Source: Orientallactaga sibirica
Lineage: Eukaryota > Chordata > Mammalia > Rodentia > Dipodidae
Length of the DNA stretch: 64,000 nucleotides
Assembly (NCBI GenBank): GCA_036365145.1
Contig: JAEOAD010000035.1
Location: 5,535,501-5,599,500, forward strand
Direction: 5' to 3'
The notes under the pieces are model-generated. The model saw nothing but the letters and a program-made list of their open reading frames with translations. It searched no databases and was not told the origin of the DNA. Position numbers and translations under genes: made by a program. Positions 25,501-40,500 of the stretch are shown piece by piece. Position 1 is the stretch's first letter. Every line of letters starts with the position of its first letter.

Positions 25501-28500
25501 GAGGTACATTCTGTGTGACTCTATAGGGAGAGGACTCTTGGAATCTGACACCTGGTTTCCTCTGGACTTTGCCTGTCCTTTTTCCTTTGGCTAATTTGGT
25601 CCTTGTGTTCTCCTGTAATGACTCGTAGCTATGAGCACAAATATATATCGAATCCTAAAAGTCCTTGTGAATCACTGAACAAGGGAGTGGTTTTGAGGAC
25701 TGTTAACATGGATGATTCTCATGCTCTGTACATAAATAGCTACTGAGAACAGCATGGCTGTGAAAATCTGCTTATGATTGGCAATGGCTCTGGACACCAG
25801 TAAGTACCAACATAATTCCAAACACTTTGATCTTGGATAGAACAAATACATATTCTTTTTTAAAACTTATAGCATAATGGATTTATACTTAAAATAGTAC
25901 TTATCACCATGAGGATGCTACTCATATAAAGCTCTTTTTTACATTAAATTTTTTCTCTTATTTCAGTATGAGATACATTGAGTGTACTTTTTCTAAACTT
26001 TTAAAAATATTTATCTATTTGTTACCTACATTGTGGGCTACAGAGATGGCTCTGTGGTTAAAGCACTTGCTTAAGATCTACATATCATATTAACTTGGGA
26101 GATAAAACAAAAATGTAATTAAAAGAAACATGGAGAAGGCTGGGCATGGTGGTGCATGCCTTTAATCCCAGCACTCGGGAGGCAGAGGTAGGAGGATCGC
26201 CATGAGTTCGAGTCCCCCCCACCCCCCGCCAAGACTACATAGTAAATTCTAGGTCAGCCTGGACTAGAGTGAAACCATACCTCAAAAAAAAACAAAAACA
26301 AACAACACATGGAGAAAAAGACTCTTTAGGGATTATAACTAAACAATGTTAATTTGCTGGACTCTGGGCTAACACTTCCTTCTGCCTAGTTTGTATGCTT
26401 CGAGAATTCTGCAAACACAAAATAATACTTATACAAGTTTAAGCAAGCAACTTATTTCCTTGACCTTTCTAAGCAGTAAACACAAATTAAAGACTGAATA
26501 TTTTTTTCTGCTTTTTTCCAGGTAGGGTCTCATTTTTATCCAGGCTAACCTGGAACTCACTCTGGAGTACCAGGCTGGCCTCAAACTCACAGCAATGTTC
26601 CTACCTCTGCCTCTGGAATGCTGGGGTTAGAGGCATGTGCCACCCCACCCAGGTAAGGCAGTATATTTTAGTGAACTCTCTGTTATAAAAAAAAATCATT
26701 TTTCTCCTCATTTTGCAATAAGAAACAACTAATAATGTTTGTTGGAACTTGAAAGATCAAGCCTCTGGTTTAGCACAATGGTTTTCTGAGGACCAGGGTG
26801 AGGTGTGACTGAAAAGAACCTTTCAAAGTCACATTTGTCCTTTTCTCTTTTGTGCACATACCCAAACAAGCATGAGATGCTCGTAAATGCAAAGAATCAC
26901 ATCTAACAAGCAAGCGACTGCATCTCCAGGTTCTACTGCTTCTGCAACAGGCAGGACCCAAAGCAGTGACATAAGAAATTGAGGTCATGATGATATTGAG
27001 TACTTAAATTTCCAAAGAAATAGTATATATGAAATAGTATCTGATTTGAATATTCCCGTCTAGAGCTCCAGATGCTGAGGCTTACAGAAATTTATCTTCT
27101 TTTTTGTTTGTTTGTTTTTGGAGGTAGGGTCTTGCTCTAGTCCAGGCTGACCTGGAATTCACTACGTAGTCTCTTCAGGTTGACCTCAAATTCACAGCCA
27201 TCCTCCTACCTCTGATTCCCAAGTGCTGGGATTAAAGGCATGCACCATCATGCCCAGCAGATTTCTTTATAAATCTTACTCACCGGGAACTCTAGCAGGA
27301 AAAGAATCTGGAGATCCTGCTCCAGCACCACCCTCTTCTTCATCCTCTTCAAATTCCAAATTCTCTTCTTCACCAGGTGCTAAAATTTTTCTACATAAAA
27401 AAGACAAAACAATTAGTAGGCTATAATATTTAAACATTGGTGAAATCTGATAATTATTCCTTTCTAAGGGAAGATAGAGATTATTTTTACAATTTGGTAT
27501 ACTGACATCAATGTTGATGTCAATCTTCCCAATGACACTAAACACAAACAAAGAACAAATGGGGCTGGAGAGATGACTTGGGGTAAGAGTGCTTCTTGCA
27601 CAAGCATGAGGGCCTGGTGGGGCTTAAGACTACCAAGCTCAATTCTTCAGCACCCCTATAAATAGCTAGACTTGGCTGTGCACATTTGTAACTCCAATCT
27701 GTGGGGAGCAGAGAATGAAGAATCATTGGGGGCTCATGAAAACATCAAGATTTGGGACCACTGAGATACTTCATTTCAAGGAAATATGGATGAGTGACAT
27801 AGGAAGACACCCAATGGTCTTCTCTGGCCTCCACATATGTACACATGGGGTACACACACATATATCACATCACACATACTACAACACAATAAATAAACAA
27901 ATAAACCAGAAATATCTGAAAAGCAGGCATAAAATAAGTAATAAAATGAGATAAACATGAATACTTACCTTAATGGGACAGGTTGGACATCAAATGGAAA
28001 TTCTTTATTATATGTAAGAATATTCTTTAGGACTAGAATAAAAAGATTAAGAAACATGAATTCTTAAAAAAAAAAAAGAAACATGAATTCTCTATGAATA
28101 AACCCAAATATTGTATCTTAAATGTCAATGTTATAAAAAATTTTTTTCAAGGTAGGGTCTCACTCTAGCCCAGTCTCACCTGGAACTCAAAGCAATCCTA
28201 CCTCTGCTTCCCAAGTGCTGGGGTTAAAAATGTGTGTCAGGGGCTAGAGAGATGGTTTAGCGGTTAAGGCGCCTGCCTCTTAAGCCTAAGAACGCTGGTT
28301 CCAATCTCCAGGTCCCACATTTAGCCAGATGCAAAGTGACACAAGGGCGCAATGCCGCACTTGCCCACAAGGGGGCGCACACATCTGGATTTCGTTCCCA
28401 GCGGCTGAGGCTGCTGGCATGCCAATCTCTATCTGTCTTCCTCTCCCTATCTGTGTCTCTCTCCAAAATAAAAATAAATATAAAAATTTTAAAAATGTTT

Positions 28501-31500
28501 CAGCACACCTGGCCTTTAAATGTCATTTTTTGGTAATATTATATTTATTTATTTGTAAGCAGAGTGTGTGAGAGAGAATACCAGGGCCTCTAGCCACTGC
28601 AAAAAAACTCCAGATGCATGTGCCACTCGGTGTATCTGGCTTTATGTGGGTACTGGGGAACCGAACCTGGGTTGTTAGGCTTTGCAAACAAGCACATTAA
28701 CTGCTGAGCCATTTCTTCAGCTCTAAATGTCAATTTGTAAACTCAACTTTACTGTATGCATTAAGATTTTGTTTAATTCCCAATCATTCCAGAGTGATTG
28801 TGCATTGTGTATTTATCTCCAGGAGGTCTTAGCAAAACGATCCCCCCAAATATTCTATATGCAAGATCCAAGTGGAGACATGAGGTGCCAGAGTAAGAGA
28901 CTACCTCCTCCACACAGTACTTTAATTAAAAGACCAACATCAAACATGACCATTAGAGATTCGTGAACATATCTTCTTCTATTTTGAATAGATTTCCCCT
29001 CAATACCATCAAACTGGTAAGATTTGTAGCAGCAAGATTATAGTTCTCTTACACACACATACACAACACACAGAGTGGTTTATCCTCAAGAGAAATTGTC
29101 ACACATTATGACATGACTTCCTGTGTCCTGGCTGTGTTCACTCACTCTCTGCTTCATGGGGAAAGTGCTGTAAGTACGTAGCTTATAGTTTCATTTCTGG
29201 CCTTATGGATTCCCAGTAACAAGATGCAATTATATGAAAGTGAATTTACAGCACTAATTGGGCAATGCAAAAGGCTACTATGATTTTGTGCTCAACTTAT
29301 TTAGCCTTTAACTTTGAAGTCCTTCAGTTTAGAGTTCAAAGAAGCGTGGCATATTAGCATCTCCAAAGAGCACAGGTTGCAAAGTGCTTGACTTCTTATA
29401 TATGTTCTCTACTAAATCATCCACAGAAAAAGGCGGCCACAACTCTTATTTCATTCTTATTCTCTCTCCCTTTAGCCTCTCTTCTCAGTAAATAGGTGCT
29501 TGGCATCTACAACATTCCCATCACAGTTTTAGATTCTTAAGATATACAATGATCAAGAACTCCTATCAAGAACCCCTCCTTGAGCTGGGCATGGTGGCAC
29601 GCCTTTAATACCAGCACTTGGGAGGCAGAGGTAGGAGGATCGCTGTGAGTTCGAGGCCACCCTGAGACTACATAGTTAATTCCAGGTCAGTCTGGGCCAG
29701 AGTGAGACCCTACCTCGAAAAAGAAAGAAAGAAAGAAAAAAAAAGAACCCCTCCTTGACTAGCTGGAAAGAAGGGATTCAACAGAAGGGCCACGTGGAGG
29801 GGGACAAAAGAAATGGGAGGAGATTATGATCACAATGCATGCATTGTGTGAAAATTATCAATAAATAAAATTTAAAAAGAACGCCTATCTAGACCTCAGA
29901 CCAAACTCAAGAAAAGCAAACAAGAATATGTCAACAAATAGACGGAATAATGTGCAATCATGGTTAGTGTTAAGGCGGCTTCAAACAGGATGTCATATCA
30001 ATAGAATGGGGGGGGGGGTCGCACACAGTGGAGTAGCCAAGATGGACTGGGTAAGCCTTCCAAACAAAATGTTAGAAGACATTTGACCCAGGTGAGCCAG
30101 GGCCAGGGCTCTGCCAGAATTAGAGAGCAGGCTGCAGCATGGACAGAAGGCTCAAGAAAGGAACTGTTGTGTTGTGTGTTTTTCCCCATTTGTTTTGGTT
30201 TTTGCTCCCCCATCCTCCACTTCAGTGCTGCAGATAGAACTCACACTTCCCACATACTAGGCAAGCGCTCCACCCCAGAGCTACATCTCCAGTCCTACTA
30301 GTTTTTGAGATACAGTCTCATTCTGCAGCCCAGTCTGGCCTCAAATTCATGTCAACCCTCCTGACCTTGGCCTCCTGAATGCTGGTATTACATGGATGTG
30401 CCACCACTTCCAGCTGGAGTTTTGCTTCTTCAAGCAACTGAACGGGCAGCAGAACTTGAGTTTATGAGCAATGGGGAGGCAGCAGCAGATCAAATCCAAG
30501 CCTTATAATCCCAATGGTTAATATTTCACATAAGTCCTCTAATGTATTTACTCTGTTTCCCTAATTCTAAAATAAGAATGCCACTTCCTTCACAGACTGT
30601 TGAATTAAAATTAAATAGCGTATGTGAAAGTACAATGGAAAATTTAAAGTGTCATACCATGCCCGGCTTCTTCTTTTTTTTTTTTTTTAAGTATCAATAC
30701 CTTCAAAAAGAAGTTAAGTGTAAGCACGCATTGTTATATAACTCTTTCTTTTCATGGTTCTCCCAGTTTGAGTAAATCCTAGCATTTCCTATCTGACAAA
30801 GGAGCAAATTTTTATTTTTATTTTTTATTTATTTGAGAGAGAGAGAGAATGGGCACACCAGGGCCTCCAAACTCCAGATACGTGTGACCCCTTGTGCATC
30901 TGGCTTATGTGGGTCCTGGGGAATTGAACCTGGGTCCTTTGGCTTTGCAGGCAAGCACCTTAACTGCTAAGCAACCTTTCCAGCCTGGAGCAAACTTTTT
31001 TTTTTTTTTTTGGTTTTTCGAGGTAGGGTCTCACTCTGGCCCAGGCTGACTTGGAATTAACTATGTAGTCTCAGGGTGGCCTTGAACTCAAGGCAATCCT
31101 CCTACCTCTGCCTCCCAAGTGCTGGGACTAAAGACGTGTGCCACCACGCCCGGCTCTGGAGCAAACTTTTTAAATATAAGAATATCCTTTTTAAACATGT
31201 TACATGATCATAATAAACTTTTTTTAAATGGCATAAACACTTTAATCAAACCTGTGATTTATTATACTGTATACTGTTATACTGTAGTGAGAGAAATGTT
31301 TGACAAGAATGTTAACTTTTGGTCATTCTCACAGATTACTAAAAAAAAAAAAAAAAACTATTTGCAGGAGGAGACAGAATGGGTGTGTAAGGGACCCTTG
31401 CCAGTACAAATTCCAAATGAATGCACCACTTTATGCAGCTGGCTTTATGTGGATACTGGAGAACCTGAGTTATAAAGCTTTGCAAGGAAATGCCTTTATT

Positions 31501-34500
31501 TTGACTTTTTTTCGAGGTATGGTCTCAGGGTGGCCTTGAACTTATGGCAATCCTCCTACCTCTGCCTCCCAAGTGCTGGGATTAAAGGCATGCACCACCA
31601 CACCCAGCCCTTATTTTTAAATTTTTTATGAGACAGATAAAGAATGGCACACCAGGGCTTCCAGTCACTGCAGATGAACTCTAGATGCACGTACATCTAG
31701 CTTATGTGGGTCCTAGGGTATTGAACTTGGGTCTTAGGCTTTGCAGGCAAGTGCTTAATGGCTAAGCCATCTATCATCTCTCTAGCCCCAGGCCTCTCCA
31801 GGCACCTTGCGTCTATGGCACAGAACACAGAAGATGGGATCTAAGTGATTACTACAGGAATGACAGCTCACAGATCCTCCTCAAAGTCCTCCCCTGTTAC
31901 AAAGAGGTCGTGTAGTTGCATGGGTGGGGCCTTGTGTTCCCTATGGGCCAAGGGCCCACCCTCTGTCTGAGATCTTGTGCTCCATGATAGCTCAGAAATT
32001 TTTCTGTTGGACCCCTCAGGATTGGATGTAGGAGCATAAGTGGCCCAAGGAAGGTGGACAGAGGTGGGGGACCCATTGAGGTGACTGGCCTTTGGGGTCT
32101 TGGTCTCAAGGGTCCCTTGCTCAGCTTGTGCTGGACCTGTTGGCCTGGAGTCCCAATGTAGCGGTCTTGATGGTTCTGTGTCCACATGTGGTCTGTCCCC
32201 AGGTGACATGAAAAATCATGCCCATTTAGAAGACGAGGCCTTAACCTGCAGGGCAGGACTTGGTAGTTTGTATCAAGGAAAACCAAACTCCCTGGGGTGG
32301 CAGTGTGCAATTCCAATACAGTGCCTGCTGCTTTGCTGTGTCACTGTCAGGTCACTGGAGCTCTGGCATTCCAAGGTACCCTCTGCATTGTCCAAGCCCT
32401 GCACATCCAGGAAACATGAAGTCTGGGTTGTATTCTGGCTCCATTCCCTGTAGACTCTCACCGTCAGTCTGCTGAGGGCCTGAGCTTTCTCTGCTGGTAC
32501 CTGTGGCTTCTCCCAGGGACCTGAGTGATGACAGCTCTGACACTTGTCCCTGAAGTAGATTTAGTTTTTGGACATGGCGCCTACAGTCAGCACCAGAGCC
32601 CTCACCATAAGCTCGCACAAAGGACTGCTTCTCTCCACAAGCCTTGCATATCCATTTGAGACTCTTTTTCACCTGGTGCACCTGGAAGAAGTGGCAGCTG
32701 TAGCACCGCAGGACCCGACACGGCGCACACGGCGCCATCCATAATAAACTTTTAATTCAACTCAATAAATATCTATTAATCACACAGTATTGTGCTAGAT
32801 ACTAAGAATCGAGAGTAGGTAACAATACATGTCATTCATATCAGAAGCAAAAATAAAAGTCAACTTCTAAAATATGTTAAAAGAAAACATTAGTTTTAAA
32901 AGCTGAAATTTTTTTATCAGTTATTAGGAATATCTTGAGCAGGGAATGGTGGTGCATGACTTTAATCTCAGAACTCTGTAAACTGAGGTAGGAGGATCAA
33001 TGTGAATTGGAGGTCAGCTTGGGCTATAGAAGGACTAGTGTAAAGAAAGAAAGGAGGTGTGGTGGCTCACGCCTTTAATCCCAGCATTCGAGAGGCGGAG
33101 GTAGGAGGATCATTGTGAGCTCAAGATCAGCCTTAAACTACAGAGTTAAGTCCCAGGTCAGCCTGAGCTAGAGTGAGACCTTACGTTGAAAAAAACCCCA
33201 ATAAACCTTTTCTTTTCTTTTGGGGGTGGTCGTGAATGCACAGTTATAGGATCTCATTTAACCCAGCCTGGCTTCAAACTCACTATGTAGTCAAGGCTGG
33301 CCTTGAACTCCTGGTCTTCCCTGCCTTCATCTCAGAGTCCTGAGATTTCAATCACACACAGCTTCAAATATCTTGAATTTTAGAAATTTCACTTTTTAAA
33401 TTATTCTTTTTTGTCTGATATCCCACTCTCTGACTTTATTTATTTATTTGCAAGCAGAGAGAGAGAGAGATAGAGAAAGAAGAGAGACACAGAGAGAGAA
33501 TGGGCATGCCAGGGTCTCTATCCACTGCAAACAAACTCCAGATGCATGTACCATTTTGTGCATCTGGATTTATGTGGGTACTTGGGAATCAAACCTGGGC
33601 TGTTAGGATTTGCAAGTAAATGCTTTCAATGGCTAAGCCACTTGCCTGCAAAGCCTAAGGACCCTGGTTCGATTTCCCCAGGACCCATGTAAGCCAGATG
33701 CAAGTACAAGTCACAATATAGAGTTCTAGGTATAAGAAATATGGTCATTAAAATTAAAACTTTCAATTTTTTAAAATACTTTATTTATGAGAGAGGGAAT
33801 AAGCACGACTTGTCACTGCAAACAACTCCAGCCCAAGCACCACTTTTTGCATCTGGCTTTACATGAGTCCTGGGGAATCATACCTGGGTTCTTAGGCTTT
33901 GTAGGTAAGCACCTCAACCACTAAGTCATTTCACCAGCCCAAAACTTGTGATTTTTAAAAAAATATTTGATTTGGGGCTGGAGAGATGGGCTTAGTGGTT
34001 AAGGTGTTTGTTTGCCTGCGATGCCTAATGACCCAGGTTCGATTGCCCAGTACCCATGTAAGCCAGATGCACAAGGCGGTGCGTACGTCTGGAGTTCATC
34101 TGTAGTAACTAGAGGCCCTGGCGTGGCCATTCTCTCTATCTGCCCCTTTCTCTCTCAAAATATAATTTAAAAAAATTTGATTTTCATTCCTATATACACT
34201 GAATACAACTAAGAACTATTTCTGAATACAATTATGTTTCTCCTAACAAAGTTTATGTGAATTACATAAAGTAACCAAAACTATTAAAATGACACAGCTC
34301 ATCATAATTCTTGCCACATGCAGAAGGGCAGTGTTCTGAAGAGATGATGAAACATGATCACTTAACAACTGTGGAAAAGCCAGCAGAAGCACAAGGAGCC
34401 TGGTATGCAGCAACCCAAACAAAAGAAAGCAGATGCCATTAGCAGACTCCAGGAACCCCTTTCTGTCCTGGACCTGAAGTGACTATCCAATTTCAACTCA

Positions 34501-37500
34501 GCAGTACTTTATGTCTGTCTGTCTCAGACTTACTACAAATGAGTCAGAAATTAGCAATCTGTCAAATTGTGGAGACATCAAAAGGATAGCACTAGTGTGA
34601 GCTGAGTTCGAATGACCATTGGCCTGAGAGTCAGCTACTGAGGGCTAAAGTGAGACAGGGAAAAATCATTTCATCTTTTCCTTCAGATATAATAGAAAAC
34701 AACCACATGGCCAAGACTCCTTTCTACAATGCTGATATTATGATTCTCTGCTTAGAAATGTGACTTAGCAGATAGATGAAACCTACTGTTCCCTGTTTAT
34801 ATAAATGTGGTGAGCTGTACAATCTTGTCTCAATGAGAGAAGCACTCATTCAGTCATATTCAATTCTGTGCTTTGCCTATACTGCAAACCCTTCAACACG
34901 AACGACATTCATCTGAACCCACAAAGGCTTTGGCAGCAACCTAACCACCCAAATACTTGAAAGAATTGTTTGTTTCAGAATGTTTTAGAGGAGGAAAACA
35001 AGGAAGGATTCTGTAGTACAGCCTCAACAGGAGACTGTAGTTTTCAATGACATGGAGTTTGAGTTTTATCACTCACTGTAACCTTATGTTCTCCACTTGA
35101 TTCTGCTTTAAATATCCAACAAAGTAACTACTCTTATGAAAGACATCAAGACTAAAGGCTAGTATGCTTTGATTAAGTACAACCTCATTTGTTATATTAA
35201 GGAAAATAAGTCCAAACTGTAATTAGCATAAATAATGTCAGAATTAAGAAATCAATATAAAAGTACATACAACTAAATATTAAGAGAAATAAATCCAATC
35301 ACCATCTGTGCTAAATAATGTTAAGTTATATAATAGCCTATCTTCCTAAACAAATATCACTTAAAAAAGATAAAACTTACTTGGTTCTAGCTTCTTCAGG
35401 TCCTCCAATTTAAATTCTTCTTGGGACTGTGTGGACTAAATTTAAAATATGCGTATTATATCTTTTAATTACAATTATTTAACTGAGCCCTATGTCTTTT
35501 AAGCAGCAAGAACCAAATATTCAAGTGAACCTATCTCTTGCTATCAAGGCAGAAAACAAAAAGTCCCAAACTGGTTTGTGTCTTGCATTCTTGGAATATT
35601 CAGGCTAAAACTAATAGAAAAAAATTAAAATTACATCTTTCTTTAGTACACAAAATATAAACTAAATGCTTTCAGCATGCAATCTACTGTTAAAAAATTC
35701 CGGTCATTATAAAATTCTACAGAGTCAATACAGCTTGTGGCATGAATGCTTATACTACCTCAGAATAATTCAGAGTAATTTACTCTCTTTGTATTAGAAA
35801 GCTTAAAAAGTCCTCTGCTTACCTGTAAAGCTGCACTTCGCAATTCCAAGCATGTTGCAATTTTGCCTATGGTTTTCTGGAAGGAAGAAAATACTATAAA
35901 TAAAACTGCGACATGTTATGATCAAGCTAACTTTTTTTTTTTTTTTTTGGTTTTGCAAGGTAGGGTCTCACTCTGGTCCAGGCTGACCTGGAATTAACTA
36001 TGTAATCTCAGGGTGGCCTCGAACTCTTGGTGATCCTCCTACCTCTGCCTCCCGAGTGCTGGGATTAAAGGCGTGTGCCACCATGCCCGGCTAATCTAAC
36101 TTTTTTACTGCTAAGAGGCTCCTAATTCTTTTAGACAAGCTAGGTTTCATTTCTTTCTAGCATCCTGCAGACTGCAGAGAAGCAGCAGACCAAGGGCTGA
36201 AATGAGGTGGTAAGGTGCATACATATCCTCTCCTAAACCAGCAGCCACAGCCAATTCTAAAACAAGGTTGCTTAGGTGACATCTTTGAGGGGCAATGAAT
36301 GCATCCCATATGGAAACCTGCATGAAGGTTCCTCAAAAAAGTTTAAAGTAGAATTGCCATATGATCCAGCAGTCCCAGTCTTGAGTACACAGCCAAAGGA
36401 AAAGAAGAATGCTGAAGACACCTCTGGATCCCATGTTCATTGCAGACCTATACACAGTTGTCAAGTTAGAAAGAATCAAGTCCCCACTGATGAATGGGTA
36501 AAGAAAATGTGGTACATTTACACAGCAGATACTACTGAGCCTTTTATAAGAAGAAAATCCCATCACAGTATGAATAGAACTAGAGATCATTATGCTATGT
36601 GAAATTTCCACTATCTTTCAGGAACAGCAAAAATGAACTCTCAGAAGTTGAGAGCAGCCTGGTGGGGACTAGAGGCTGAGGAGCAGAGAAGGAAAGAAAG
36701 GATGGGAGTGGTTAATTGATGAGTGTTAAGTTATAGTTACATGGGAACAGAAAGTTTAGGTGTACACATTGTAGGGTGAATGTGCAACAGTAATGTACTA
36801 CTGTATATTTCAAAGAACTGAAAGAGCTGGGCATGGAGGCACATGCATTTAATCCCAGCACTTGGGAAGTAGAGGTAGGAGGACCGTTGTGAGTTCAAGG
36901 TCAAGTTCTAGTCCAGGTCAGCCTGGGCTAGAACAAGACTCTACCTTCAAAATGGGGGAAAAAAAAAAGAACTGAAAGAATCTAAATGCTTCTGCTAAAA
37001 AGATAAATGCTTGAGCAGACATGTTTAACTTGATTTAAATGTTATACAATGTACACATGTATCAAAGCATCTCATTACCCCACTAACATGTGCAATTATA
37101 TATCTGTTAAATTAATTTAAATAACAAAAGAGAAATTTTCAAAAGGGGGAGCAATGAAAATGGGCTTATTGACATGATTCCTTCCAGCCTTTTTCGTTTC
37201 TTCTCCATCAAGTCTGAAATTCACTGAAAGACCTACAAATACTTGAAAGTAAGCAAACTGGTGTATGTAATTTTGACTCATGCTCAACTCTAACTTAACT
37301 TGTTTTAAATACATAGACAATACTAAGCAGAATCAGTACTTACATTGAACAGTGGGAAATTTTAGTTTGATCTGTTTTATAAATGATAGTTCCAGCCTTT
37401 AGTAAACTTGTGTTCTATCTGAGCTAGGGCCCATACAGCATGTTATAACATAAAGCACAGACTTAATTCTGTAAGTTTCAGTAAAGAGAGCTATTACATT

Positions 37501-40500
37501 ATCTTAAAGAAACAAAGTGAGATCTTTTGAGAATCAAGCCCCAAAGACCCAGGACTTCTAAGATAGTTTAGAAAACAATCATGGTTCAACTGCCTCAAGT
37601 CTCCGACTGAAAGCCGAGAGAAAGGTTGGAAAGTGCAGTGGACCGGAGGCACAGCCACTCTAAAATGACCTTCATTGCCAGCTGAGGAGTCTGGCTATTT
37701 CAGCCACACGTTACAGGGACAGTTTCTGAACAAGTCACCAGTTCTGCTCTTAAGGAGACGATGTGAGCCTGGGGTCACCTTCTCATCTGTCGTCTCACCT
37801 ACTGGATTAGTGAGGATCGCTGGAGATAGCCTGAGGACCAGAGGAATGTTGTGTTAGCTGTACACAAAACATACATACACAAAAAAGTTGAAATAGAAAA
37901 GGAGGAAAAAACTGAAAGCCAAAAAAATCCAGTTATTACAAATGTATATGCAAACAGAGAAAAGAATATAAACGACTACAGTGGAAACAGAAAGGAAGAC
38001 ATTTACCACAGAATTGAATTATGCCTATACAGCTTTCTATTCCTTTAAAGAAAAGCTATTTCTGAAGTTTCTTTAGAAATAACACCAGGCTACAAGAGGG
38101 AAGTATATATATGGACAATGTTTGCAATGCCTGCACTGGAAATACCCTGAGAAAGAAAATGGCATGTCTTCCTAAGTGTACTGAAGATTGCAAAAGTGTA
38201 GTGACTCCGATTCAGTGGCTCCTCTTTGGTGCCTTTTGCTTGGAAGGCAAATGAGGAGCTCTGCCCTGGCCCCTGATGCTTAGACCAGTGGGTTCAACCC
38301 AAGCATCTCCGCATGCAGGCGGGAGAACAACTCACAAGTAAACCACCCCGAGCACGGTACACCTCTCTGCCAAGGAAAGTAACAACATTTAACAACTTCC
38401 ACATTAAAAATTTCATTTCAAAACAATATAAAAGCAGACAAAATGCCCATTTATTCTCATAGTCCATCATCTTAACCAGGCCACCTTGTCACAAAGTTGA
38501 GAGATTATATTTGAAAATTACATTTAGACATGGTAACTCCTGAAGAAGTCAAGATACTCAGATTATTGACCCTCTCACAAATAGCTAAGGTGTAGAACTC
38601 AGCAACAGTCTTTTCTACATAAAATCTAACATCCCTGAATCACTGTTCTTAAAATATAGCACTTGGGGCTGGAGAGATTGCTTAGTGGTTAGGCACTTGC
38701 CTGTGAAGCCTAAGGACCCTGGTTCGAGGCTCTATTCCCCAGGACCCATGTAAGCCAGATGCACAAGGGGGGCGCATGTATTTGGAGTTTGTTTGCAGTG
38801 GCTCGAGGCCCTGGAGCACCCATTCTCTCTCTCTACCTCTTCCTCTTAAATAAATAAATAAATAAAATATATATTTAAAATATAGCACTTAATTCTAACA
38901 ATACTAGTGTACAAGTTAAGTGTAAACAATAAAAAATACGCCAGTTGTGGGGACACATGCCTATAGCAAATTGCTAAAGAAGAGGAAGGAAGCAGAAGGA
39001 TCAGGGGTTTGAGGCCAGCCTAGGCTACACATTTTGGGATGGGGAGATGGCTCAGCAGTTCAAGGCATTTGCCTGTACAACCTGCTGGCCTGGGTTCATT
39101 TCAAAAGCATTCATGTAAAGCCAGATGTACAAAGTGGTGAATGTGTCTGGAGTTTGTTTGCAAGATGTGCCCATACTCTCTCTTCTCTCTCTATCTCAAG
39201 TAAATAAACAGAAAATATTTTTCAAAGCTAAATAAAGTTAAACTAAATTAAATAAAAATAGTAATGCCTAACAACTTTTGCAAACTTAGTGATGGGTTCT
39301 AGGTGATTTACAATCATTTCACTTCATCTTTATGGTAATCGCTGTAGTTAGGTATGACAACTGAAGAACAGAGAGATTAAGTGAACTTGTTGTATGGCAT
39401 CAATCCTTTCCATATAACACCAAGATATACATTAAAAGCATGTACTTACCTTAATTATTTTTTACCTATGACTTCTTACATTTTTTATTTTATTTTATTT
39501 TTGGAGAGAGAGACAGAGAGAGGGAGACAGAGAGAGGGAGAGGAAGACAGAGATGGGCGCGCCAGCAGTGTCTCAGCTGCTGAGAATGAAATCCAGGTGC
39601 ATGCGCCCCCTTGTGGTCAAGTGCTGCACTGCACCCTTGCGTCACTGCATCTGGCTAAACGTGGGACCTGGAATTTGGAACTGCTGGAGATTGGAACCAG
39701 CGTTCTTAGGCTTAGGAGGCAGGCGCCTAAACCCCTAAGCCATCTTTCCAGCCCAGACTTCTTACATTTTTGAAATTGAGTTTTAAAAAGAATTCTGTTT
39801 GGAGCTGAGCATGGCAGTGCATGACTTTATTCCCAGCACTTGGGAGGCAGAGGTAGGAAGATCGCCATGAGTTCGAAGTCACCCTGAGATTACATAGTGA
39901 ATTCCAGGTCAGCCTGGGCTAGAATGAGACCCTACCTTGAAAAAGCAGAAAACAAACAAAAACAAAGAATTCTGTTTGGGCTGAAGGGATGGCTTAGCAG
40001 TTAAGGCATTTGCCTACAAAGCCAAAGGACCCAGGTTCGATTCCCCAGGACCCACGTTAGCCAGCTGCATAAGGTGGTGCATGTGTCTGGAGTTCATCTG
40101 CAGTGGCTGGAGGCCCTGGTGCACCCATTCTCTCCCCCACCCATTCTGTCAAATAAATAAAAATATTTTAAAAATTCAAAAAAATAATTCTGTTTGTATT
40201 GAGATACAACAGTGAGTTAGTCTTTAAAACTAGTCAACTTGCCGGGTGGTGCACACCTTTAATCCCAGCACTCGGGAGGCAGAGGTAGGAGGATTGCCAT
40301 GAGTTCAAGGCTACCCTGAGACTACAAAGTTAATTCCACGTCAGCCTGGGCCAGAGTGAGACCCAACCTCGAAAAACAAAACACAACAAAAAAGTCAAAC
40401 TTCTTTTCTCGTTAGCATGAAATGTATTTAATTTCTTCATTTAACACAAGATAAAAACATAGCTTAACAATTGTAAGTTTCCTAAGAAAACATTTCAAAT

